Part shown: positions 53,313 through 61,006 of the stretch, piece after piece
How the letters are laid out: every line of letters starts with the position of its first letter
Position numbering within the stretch: position 1 is the stretch's first letter
Assembly: GCA_016931855.1 (NCBI GenBank)
Contig: JAFGDZ010000068.1
Span: 1-64,000 of the forward strand
DNA length: 64,000 bases
DNA from: Bacteroidales bacterium
GTDB lineage: Bacteria; Bacteroidota; Bacteroidia; Bacteroidales; Tenuifilaceae
Reading direction: 5' to 3'
Notes under the pieces: generated by a model
Database searches by the model: none
Told to the model about the DNA's origin: nothing
Seen by the model: the letters and a program-made list of their open reading frames with translations, nothing else
Translations under genes and position numbers: made by a program

Positions 53313-55100
53313 TTACTTAGTTTTAAAGAATAGCATAAGCTCCTTTAGCTGCTCGGCCATTGCCGAGAGCTGCTGAGAACTTGAGGCCAGTTCCTCCGAT
53401 GCCGAGGCGTTTTCCTGAACTATTTGGCTTAGCTGCTGTGTGGCATTATTAATTTGCTCAACACCATTTGTTTGCTCTATACTCGATGCGGCTATCTCCT
53501 CAATTAGGTTTGATGTTTTCTCAATTACAGGAACTAATCCCGATAGCAAGGCTCCAGCATCTTCGGACAGAAGAACGCCCTTACTTGTAACTGCCACAAT
53601 TTGTTCGGCAGCCTTACTGCTGCGTTCCGCCAATTGCCTAACCTCGCCTGCCACAACGGCAAAACCCTTACCCTGCTCACCGGCACGGGCAGCCTCAACC
53701 GCGGCATTAAGCGCAAGAATATTTGTTTGAAAAGCAATTTCGGTAATGATAGAAATCTTATCGGATATCTCGCGCATATAGGTTGCCGCCTGATTTGTTG
53801 CGTTGCTCCCCTTAAGAACCCCATCGGCAGCCGATTGCGCTAGCTTCTTAGTTTCCTGCGCATGGTCGGAGTTGGACTCAATCATAGACGACATCTCCTC
53901 CATTGATGAGGATATCTCCTCTGTTGATGACGCCTGCTGATTTGCACCATCGGATAGGGATTGTGCACTCTTATCTACCTGATGGCTTGCAGCAGCAATG
54001 CTTGCAGTAATCGCAGTTATGTTACCCACAATATCGCGAAGCGAATTGGCCATATTACCAATGGCCATAGATAGCTGCCCCACCTCATCGTTGGACTTAA
54101 CATCAACAGTAACATTTAGGTTCCCCTTTGCAAACTCATTGGCAACGGCAACAAGCCCATTTATTGGCTTTATAACCGTTCTGCTTATTACCATTACCAG
54201 AACAAATAGCGCCACAGCACCAAGCACAACCATTACCCCTAGCAACAGCCAGCTTATGCTACGCACAACATCCTGGATAATTGAAACCTTCTCTCCACAA
54301 AAAAGCATTCCCGTAATGCTACCGTTAGCCCCTACTATTGGGATGTACGACGCGATGTATGGCTCTCCCTGAATTTGGGATTGGCCAAAGTACACCTGCC
54401 CTTTAGATAGCACGTGCTGCTCAATTGCGGGAATACCCAGCTTTGTTCCCAAAATTCGTTCGCCCTTCTCGTCCTTAATTGTGGTTTGGTACCGAGTATC
54501 GCCATAAAACAGGGTTATATCAACCCCTTGCATATCCTTTAGCTCATCAACAAAACGCTCATTCCCCAGCACAAAGCCAAGGGATATTGCGCCAACCACC
54601 TCACCTTTGGCGTTACGGAGGGGCGTTCCTGCGCGTATAGAGAACTTAACCACAGCGCCATCCTCAAAGCCAACGGACTTTTCTCCGGCCAACGCTTTTT
54701 GTATATTTATTTGGTTCCCAATGTTATCGCCATACTGAGCCTCGGCATGAGCCCTAATAAAAACATTTGCATCCTTATCTGTAACAACCAAATAGTCTAA
54801 CCCCAGCGCTTCCATAAAGGTTCGCCCCCGCTCAATAGCCATTGCCCTGTTGCCCGACTCTAACGATTGTAGAAAGATTGGGGATGCCGCAACCAAATCT
54901 GTAATATTAAGAGCAAGCTTTTGTTTTTGCTCAATATCGCTTTGCAGGTAACGCGTTTTGGTCTCAATTGAGGAGGTAAAGTAACGTGTAAAGCCACGCT
55001 CTACACCAATGTAAACCTGCAACAGAATTAGCGCAAGCATGGCTACAATAACCAGAACAAGCGGCAAGTACACTTTAAACTGTATTCCTTTACTTTTCAT
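53313..55100 (-). CDS. Methyl-accepting chemotaxis protein with periplasmic Cache-type sensor
   Basis: 595 residues. Transmembrane helix 1 at ~11-30, a periplasmic Cache-type domain (~35-280; LDYLVVTDKDANVFIRAH, GAVVKFSIRAGTPLRNAKGEVVGAISLGF), helix 2 at ~283-308, HAMP (~310-365), and a signalling hairpin whose tip reads ITEIAFQTNILALNAAVEAARAGEQGKGFAVVAGEVRQLAERS. This receptor would control a CheA kinase. Chemotaxis systems are uncommon in Bacteroidota, and no che genes lie in the window. The ligand is not predictable. It is monocistronic. Confidence 0.92.
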   Translation of the reverse strand: MKSKGIQFKVYLPLVLVIVAMLALILLQVYIGVERGFTRYFTSSIETKTRYLQSDIEQKQKLALNITDLVAASPIFLQSLESGNRAMAIERGRTFMEALGLDYLVVTDKDANVFIRAHAEAQYGDNIGNQINIQKALAGEKSVGFEDGAVVKFSIRAGTPLRNAKGEVVGAISLGFVLGNERFVDELKDMQGVDITLFYGDTRYQTTIKDEKGERILGTKLGIPAIEQHVLSKGQVYFGQSQIQGEPYIASYIPIVGANGSITGMLFCGEKVSIIQDVVRSISWLLLGVMVVLGAVALFVLVMVISRTVIKPINGLVAVANEFAKGNLNVTVDVKSNDEVGQLSMAIGNMANSLRDIVGNITAITASIAAASHQVDKSAQSLSDGANQQASSTEEISSSMEEMSSMIESNSDHAQETKKLAQSAADGVLKGSNATNQAATYMREISDKISIITEIAFQTNILALNAAVEAARAGEQGKGFAVVAGEVRQLAERSSKAAEQIVAVTSKGVLLSEDAGALLSGLVPVIEKTSNLIEEIAASSIEQTNGVEQINNATQQLSQIVQENASASEELASSSQQLSAMAEQLKELMLFFKTK

Positions 55101-55251
55101 AGCGCAAATATTTTATTTTCTGAGAATTCGATTTATAAGATACAAATAAATATTTCTGAGATTTAACAGGGGCTAAACATTTTATCAAAATATTAGCCAC
55201 AACAATTGCGCTTACCCCTAGGCTAGTAAGTAACAAGCCGGCTTTTCCTCT

Positions 55252-55286
55252 AAAAAAATACCCCAGAACAACAATGCACTGGGGTA
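55252..55286 (-). terminator. Terminator after the second OsmC gene
   Basis: TACCCCAG / CTGGGGTA stem with a 12-base loop, followed by TTTTTTT on the minus strand. Confidence 0.8.
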
Positions 55287-55311
55287 ATGGGGCAGGTAAA
55301 ACTAGCTTTTG

Positions 55312-55722
55312 CTACTCTGCAAACTTAAACACAATGGTTTGCTTTAAATCGGGATGCAAGCTATTGGCTACAGGGCATTCCTTTGCGGCAAGTTCTAAAA
55401 GCCTACGTTCCTTTGCAGAGTAGTTGTTGTGGGGGAAGGTTAGCTCTACAACAATCTCCACCACGCGGCGCGGATTTGTACCCATTACCTTGGTAACGCT
55501 TATTTTGGTTCCATCAATATCAAACTTATGAGCCTTTGCCGACATGCCCATAATTGTAACCATGCAGGCACCAAGCGAAGTGGCCAGCAAATCGGTTGGA
55601 GAGAAAAACTCTCCTTTGCCCTGATTATCGATTGGGGCATCGGTTGTAAACCTATTTCCAGAGCGAACATGCTCTGCTTCTGTTCTTAGCTCTCCTAAGT
55701 AAACTATTCGTGATGTTTCCAT
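55312..55722 (-). CDS. OsmC family protein (second copy)
   Basis: 136 residues. It begins METSRIVYLGELRTEAEHVRSGN, then SLGACMVTIMG and AKECPVANSLHP, which carry the two catalytic Cys. It is of the classic OsmC/YhfA type with DAPIDNQGKGEFFSPTDLLA near the centre. ATG 55722 was chosen; an upstream in-frame start adds a hydrophobic stretch not found in the family. It differs clearly from the OsmC at 41032, so this is not a recent duplication. Confidence 0.88.
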   Translation of the reverse strand: METSRIVYLGELRTEAEHVRSGNRFTTDAPIDNQGKGEFFSPTDLLATSLGACMVTIMGMSAKAHKFDIDGTKISVTKVMGTNPRRVVEIVVELTFPHNNYSAKERRLLELAAKECPVANSLHPDLKQTIVFKFAE

Positions 55723-55817
55723 TATCGTATTTATTTTAATTATCAGTAAAGATAACAAAAGGGAAAGGGATATGTTTCCGCAAGCATAAACAAAGGGCAA
55801 GGTCAAGTGCCTATAAA

Positions 55818-55847
55818 GAAGAAAAGGGGACTGTAAGCCCCCTCTTC
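55818..55847 (-). terminator. Probable terminator after gdhA
   Basis: GAAGAGGGGG / CCCCTTTTCTTC-type stem on the minus strand, 23 bases after the stop codon. The T-run merges with the 3' arm. Confidence 0.5.
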
Positions 55848-55869
55848 ATAATCTAAAACCAAAAACGTA

Positions 55870-57207
55870 CTATAAAATACCAAGGTCAACCATTGCGTTG
55901 GCAACTTTCATAAAACCTGCAATGTTAGCACCATTTACGTAGTTGATATAACCATCTTTTTGGGTTCCGTGCTCAACGCAAGCATGGTGAATGTTCTCCA
56001 TGATTTGCTTTAAGCGCATGTCAACCTCTTCGCGTGTCCAGTTCATCTTAAGGCTATTCTGGCTCATTTCAAGACCTGAAGTAGCAACCCCACCAGCGTT
56101 AACCGCTTTACCAGGAGCAAAAAGAATTTTAGCTTTAACGAAAGCCTCAATCGCTTCTGGAGTACAACCCATGTTAGATATCTCACCAACACAGATTACA
56201 CCGTTCTTAATAAGCAGGGCAGCATCGTCGCCATTAAGCTCATTTTGGATAGCGCAAGGAAGAGCGATATCAACCTTAACTTCCCAAGGCTTCTTACCAG
56301 CAACAAACTTAGAACCAGAGAACTTTTGTGCGTAAGGAGCAACGATATCTTGGTTAGAGTTACGAAGCTCTAACATGTAATCGATTTTATCACCGCTAAT
56401 ACCAGCCTCGTCATAGATATAACCATCAGGACCAGAAATAGCAACAACCTTAGCACCTAGCTCAGTTGCCTTAAGGGCAGCGCCCCAAGCAACGTTACCG
56501 AAACCAGATACAGAAACGGTTTTACCTTTAATGTCGATACCACGAGTTTTAAGCATGTGGTCAACAAAGTAAATACCACCAAAACCAGTAGCCTCAGGAC
56601 GGATTAGAGATCCACCCCAGTTCATACCCTTACCAGTAAGAACACCAGTGTGCTCGCTAGCAAGTTTCTTGTACATACCATATAGGAATCCGATCTCACG
56701 ACCACCAACACCTATATCACCTGCAGGAACATCGGTTTCTGGGCCGATGTGCTTCCATAACTCAAGCATGAATGCTTGGCAGAAACGCATAATTTCAGCG
56801 TCGCTACGACCTTTTGGGTTGAAGTCGCTACCACCTTTACCACCACCCATAGGAAGGGTAGTAAGAGCGTTCTTAAAGGTTTGCTCAAAACCTAAGAACT
56901 TAAGGGTAGAAAGAGTTACGCTTGGGTGGAAACGAAGACCGCCTTTGTAAGGGCCAATTGCGCCGTTAAACTGTACGCGGTAACCTAGGTTAACGTGTAC
57001 ATTTCCTTCGTCGTCAGTCCAAGTAATCCTAAAAGTAAAGATACGATCTGGCTCAACAATGCGCTCAATAATCTTGTTTGCTTCAAACTTGGGATTACGA
57101 TCGTAAATTTCTTTAACTGATTCTAGAACTTCGTGTACGGCCTGAAGATACTCCAACTCACCTGGGTGCTTCTTCTCAAGGTCGGCCATAATTTTTTTAA
57201 CATCCAT
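55870..57207 (-). CDS. gdhA: NADP-specific glutamate dehydrogenase
   Basis: 445 residues, the hexameric GDH50 type. It interconverts 2-oxoglutarate plus ammonia and glutamate. Key parts: the substrate region YKGGLRFHPSVTLSTLKFLGFEQTFKNAL, the catalytic Lys in PMGGGKGGSDF, the coenzyme loop VSGFGNVAWGAA, and the end GANIAGFMKVANAMVDLGIL. Length and start match the family well. Monocistronic, with a hairpin after the stop. Codon use is regular and strong, fitting a highly expressed gene. Confidence 0.95.
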   Translation of the reverse strand: MDVKKIMADLEKKHPGELEYLQAVHEVLESVKEIYDRNPKFEANKIIERIVEPDRIFTFRITWTDDEGNVHVNLGYRVQFNGAIGPYKGGLRFHPSVTLSTLKFLGFEQTFKNALTTLPMGGGKGGSDFNPKGRSDAEIMRFCQAFMLELWKHIGPETDVPAGDIGVGGREIGFLYGMYKKLASEHTGVLTGKGMNWGGSLIRPEATGFGGIYFVDHMLKTRGIDIKGKTVSVSGFGNVAWGAALKATELGAKVVAISGPDGYIYDEAGISGDKIDYMLELRNSNQDIVAPYAQKFSGSKFVAGKKPWEVKVDIALPCAIQNELNGDDAALLIKNGVICVGEISNMGCTPEAIEAFVKAKILFAPGKAVNAGGVATSGLEMSQNSLKMNWTREEVDMRLKQIMENIHHACVEHGTQKDGYINYVNGANIAGFMKVANAMVDLGIL

Positions 57208-57355
57208 CGCTTAAGATTTTAGTAGTGAAAACAAGGAAAAACAGTTTAACACATTATGGGGTTCCCCCCTTTAAAATTGAAGGCTAATTTCTCGTTTTAA
57301 AACGAATTTTCAAAGAAAATTCCCCTTTTCAAAACATATTATTCAGCAGGTATGC

Positions 57356-60300
57356 CTAACTATCGGAACACCCCTGATCACCAACACCTTCACCTGGTTT
57401 AAATATCACACCCCTATTGCTTTTCCCGTCAATTTGCACAACTAGCTGCTCTGGGAACCTTACGCAACGTATATGTTTCGTCTCCTTCCATGCTGGAATC
57501 GCATTTAAAAACTCCACATCAAACGTTCCATCGTTCATAAAAGGGTTAATGGTAAGGTACCCCACCCTGAACGAAGTTAGGTTTTGGAAGAAGTGTGTTC
57601 CTTGGCTAGGATCGACCCTAAAGTTCTCAAGTCCCGATTCAATAATTACGCGAGCATGGGAAATTTGCGACCATTTAATGGGTATGCCTAACCACGGATC
57701 GCTACTCCCCCATCGGCCAGGGCCAACAAGCACATAGTTTGTATCATCCTGTACAAAGATGGTATTTATCTCATCAACCTCTTGGGCAATCTCCTTTGTT
57801 TCGGCGGGAGTAAACGATTCGGGCTTTACGTAAACAAAATCGCGAATACCGCATATCCGTCCATGCCCTAGAGCAGAATGGGAGTAAATAAGCGCCTTCT
57901 CGCAGTCAACCTCGCTCCATGGGAAATCGCTTGTTTGCTCGTTCTCTACAATGGGGCGAATCTGCAAGAAGTTGAAAATCTTGGGCCATCCTTCTGGTGT
58001 ATCAAGGTTAACAGCAAACTCTATTTCAATGGGGTTATTCATCTCCTTTTGTCCAACCTCAAGCAAATCGCGTAAAATATCGGCCAGGGGGAACGTTCTA
58101 TACTTAAGGATATTGGCAAAGCTAACCACTTTTAGCCCCTGCTCCATGTACCCATCTACAAGGGTTTGGTTTGCATGGTCGTATGTAGATGCAACGTGCC
58201 TAAAACTATCGTAGGGAAAGGCCTCAGAGAGATCCTTTTTAAGAAGGTTCACCCCGTCGTCAACCGATTGCACAAAGGTTTCGGGGTGCATATCAAGCGC
58301 ATAAAACACCTTTTGGGTTTGCTTTAGCGCCATATCGGGATTTGACAGCTGCAGCACTTTTTTGGGGTACTTTGGGGTGAAGTGCAACGATGCACCTCCT
58401 TCAACAATGAGCTTACCCAACCCGTAACCAATGGAGGCCATTCCATCCTCAGCCTTTTCTGCTCCAATGGGGTAAAAGTTGATTGAGCGCGCAACACCAG
58501 AGAATGTGGGGAAGAATAAATCGCCATGCTGGCTTCCACAAATCTCCTGAATAATAATTCCCATCTTCTCCTCGTCAATAACGCTTGATGTTGCTGCCAT
58601 ATAAGCCTTACTTGCCTTGTAGTAAACCGATGCGTACACGCTTTTTATTGCCTGCGAAACCATGTTTAGCATTTGCTTGCTATCGTCAACAACGGGGAGC
58701 ATATAGGTTGAATATATACCAGCAAAGGGCTGATAGTGTGAATCCTCCAGTTTACTTGAGGAGCGAATAGCCAATGGGTACTTCATTACCTTTAGCATTG
58801 CGGCCAAATCAATAAGCAACCTATTGGGCAGCTTGGACTCTAGGAAACGGGAAAGAATCTCATCGTCAAGGATATCGGAGAGGGCAATATCGTAAAGTCC
58901 GTTAATCTCCATAAACTCATCAAAGAACTCGGTGCTAATTACAACCGTACGAGGAATGGTTATAATTACATTGGGGTACCTCCCAAAAAGCCTATTATTC
59001 TTAATAACGGAGTTTATAAAGGCTAAGCCGCGGGCTTTCCCTCCAATTGAATCGTCGCCAATACGGGAAAAGAACGAGTACTCGTCAAAGCTATGCCTAT
59101 CGAACTTGGCTATAATACCCCGCCCCTTACTTAAACGGTACGACGATATGGCCTGATATATAAAGTTTCGGGCATCGGAAAGGCTTGAGAAATCCTTTAG
59201 CGAGATGGGCTTAAACAGCTGCGCAATAGAGAATAGCGCTCTAGCATTAAGCCACTTTGAGAGGTGATTCCGACTAGTATGATATCCTAGCGAGGCATCG
59301 GGCACCGTAAGAATTGCTTGCTGCAGAGCCTGTAAATCGGCTGCCCTGCTAATTTCGACCATCGTTTCGGGATCGCGAAATATAAAATCGCCAAAGCCAA
59401 ATTGGCTAACAATGTAATCGCGAAGCTCTATATTTAGGGTTTTTGAATACTTGTGAATAAACCCAACGCCAAGCTCCTTGGCAAACAGCTCATTGCTAAG
59501 ATCCGATGACTGCAGTAGAAACGGCATATTGGGATCTTCGTCCTTTACGTGCTTACAAAGCAGAAAGCCCGCCTTAGTCTTTTGATCGCGCTTATTATCT
59601 ACCTTATAGCTAATATCCGATATAATACCAAGCACACCAGACTTGTAGCGCTCATAAAGAGCTATGGCCTCGTTATAGTTTGTAGCCATAAGGATTTTGG
59701 GCCTGCCACGCATGCGCAGCATCCGCTGATGCTCATTCAGAGCCTCCTTCATGAAGCTGCGGGCTTGCCGTAGCACAATTTTATACATGTTTGGGAGAAA
59801 GGTTGAGTAGTACCTAACCGAGTCCTCAACCAGAATTAGCGCCTGCACGCCCACCTCAAGAATATCATGGTCGGCGTTCATTCTATCCTCTATAAGCTTG
59901 ATAATGGCCAGGAGCAAATCGGCGTTACCCAACCAGCAAAAAACGTAATCTATCGCACTTAAATCCTCCTTCTCCAACCGCAACGACACCTCGCGCGAGA
60001 AGTGCGTAAGCACAACCAATGGAATTCTGGGATACTTCTCCTTGAGCAGCTTGGCCAAATCAAAAGTATCCATATCGCCCACGTTAAGCATGGAGATAAT
60101 TAGATCGATATTCTCCTCCTGTAGCACCTCTAATGCCTCCTTGGCCGTGTGCACCTGAACAAAGCTGGGCGGGTACCTAAGGTTCAACGATACGTACTCA
60201 TTAAATATCTGCTCATCAATACGCCCATCCTCTTCTAGCATAAAGGCATCGTAGCTGCTGCAAATTAGCAGCACGCGATGAATACGCTTCTGCATTAGCT

Positions 60301-60364
60301 TATCAAAAGAGGTGTCGTTAAAATCGAGCCTCACAGCATCGAGGTAGTTCTGTAAGTCTGACAT
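57356..60364 (-). CDS. PEP/pyruvate-binding (PpsA ATP-grasp-like) protein with receiver-like N-terminus
   Basis: 1,002 residues. Residues ~25-160 and ~165-330 each look like a receiver domain; the first has LIISMLNVGDMDTFDL in place of the phospho-Asp region. From ~430 it has the N-terminal ATP-binding region of PEP synthase (IGDDSIGGKARGLAFINSVI, YPLAIRSSSKLEDSHYQPFAGIYSTY, IIQEICGSQHGDLFFPTFSGVARSINFY). No phospho-His or PEP-binding catalytic domain follows, so it is unlikely to make PEP. The C-terminus (~900-1002) is unrecognised. It could be a regulator or a phosphotransferase of unknown target. Confidence 0.8.
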   Translation of the reverse strand: MSDLQNYLDAVRLDFNDTSFDKLMQKRIHRVLLICSSYDAFMLEEDGRIDEQIFNEYVSLNLRYPPSFVQVHTAKEALEVLQEENIDLIISMLNVGDMDTFDLAKLLKEKYPRIPLVVLTHFSREVSLRLEKEDLSAIDYVFCWLGNADLLLAIIKLIEDRMNADHDILEVGVQALILVEDSVRYYSTFLPNMYKIVLRQARSFMKEALNEHQRMLRMRGRPKILMATNYNEAIALYERYKSGVLGIISDISYKVDNKRDQKTKAGFLLCKHVKDEDPNMPFLLQSSDLSNELFAKELGVGFIHKYSKTLNIELRDYIVSQFGFGDFIFRDPETMVEISRAADLQALQQAILTVPDASLGYHTSRNHLSKWLNARALFSIAQLFKPISLKDFSSLSDARNFIYQAISSYRLSKGRGIIAKFDRHSFDEYSFFSRIGDDSIGGKARGLAFINSVIKNNRLFGRYPNVIITIPRTVVISTEFFDEFMEINGLYDIALSDILDDEILSRFLESKLPNRLLIDLAAMLKVMKYPLAIRSSSKLEDSHYQPFAGIYSTYMLPVVDDSKQMLNMVSQAIKSVYASVYYKASKAYMAATSSVIDEEKMGIIIQEICGSQHGDLFFPTFSGVARSINFYPIGAEKAEDGMASIGYGLGKLIVEGGASLHFTPKYPKKVLQLSNPDMALKQTQKVFYALDMHPETFVQSVDDGVNLLKKDLSEAFPYDSFRHVASTYDHANQTLVDGYMEQGLKVVSFANILKYRTFPLADILRDLLEVGQKEMNNPIEIEFAVNLDTPEGWPKIFNFLQIRPIVENEQTSDFPWSEVDCEKALIYSHSALGHGRICGIRDFVYVKPESFTPAETKEIAQEVDEINTIFVQDDTNYVLVGPGRWGSSDPWLGIPIKWSQISHARVIIESGLENFRVDPSQGTHFFQNLTSFRVGYLTINPFMNDGTFDVEFLNAIPAWKETKHIRCVRFPEQLVVQIDGKSNRGVIFKPGEGVGDQGCSDS

Positions 60365-60549
60365 ATATGTGGTAGAAGGTTAAAGGTTTGAGATTCAACA
60401 TTCGGGGCTCAAGAGCTTGCAAACGGCGTTGCGGCGAGATTAAGAGCAGCTCCAGCGCTTATCAATCCTGCCGCTCCCTGTAGCCGTTGCTAAAAGTAGG
60501 CAAATTATACCAATACGTTAAAAAAGAAAAGCATTGAGAATAATTTGTA

Positions 60550-60570
60550 TATATTTGCAACGTTGTTGCA
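60550..60570 (+). promoter_or_regulatory. -7 box overlapping a TGCAAC-N3-GTTGCA operator
   Basis: TATATTTG (60550-60557, TAnnTTTG) shares two bases with a perfect inverted repeat TGCAAC-GTT-GTTGCA (60556-60570). An extra half-site GTTGCA is at 60582-60587. The repeat sits over the transcription start region of the Fur-family gene, the position for an autorepressor. Which metal it answers to is not shown by the sequence. Confidence 0.65.
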
Positions 60571-60601
60571 TTTGTGTTACTGTTGCATAAAATACCAAAA
60601 T

Positions 60602-61006
60602 ATGGAAACATCAAATATACTGGAGACGCATAACCTAAGCAAAACTCCTTGCAGGGTAGATATAATTGATACCCTTTTAGCAACAGAGGTTGCGCTAACG
60701 GAACAGCAACTTAAGGAGAACTTAAAGTTTGATTACGACCGAGCCACCATTTTTAGAACCCTTAAAACCTTTAGCGAAAAGGGAATAATACACTGTGTAC
60801 CCGTTGAAGGGAACGAAGTTTACTACGCCATATCAAAGCCTAACTACAAGCAAACGCTGTCGCATGCGCACTTCCATTGCTCTACTTGCGGAGGCGTTTA
60901 CTGCCTTAACTCCATAAGCATAGCAGAACCCCAACTACCCGATGGTTTTGCTGCACAGGGATACGAGCTTACCATTAACGGCTGCTGTAGAAAATGCAAA
61001 GAGTAA
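60602..61006 (+). CDS. Fur family metalloregulator
   Basis: 134 residues. Winged-helix N-terminus (TPCRVDIIDTLLATEVALTEQQLKENLKFDYDRATIFRTLKTFSEKGIIH) and a C-terminal metal domain with HAHFHCSTCGGVYCLN and the final CCRKCKE: two CxxC pairs that bind structural zinc, plus a His cluster. It could be Fur, Zur or PerR; I lean to Zur because of the operon. ATG 60602 is preferred; a frame opening at 60545 lies inside the promoter region. Its 3' end overlaps the receptor gene by 13 bases. Confidence 0.9.
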   Translation: METSNILETHNLSKTPCRVDIIDTLLATEVALTEQQLKENLKFDYDRATIFRTLKTFSEKGIIHCVPVEGNEVYYAISKPNYKQTLSHAHFHCSTCGGVYCLNSISIAEPQLPDGFAAQGYELTINGCCRKCKE

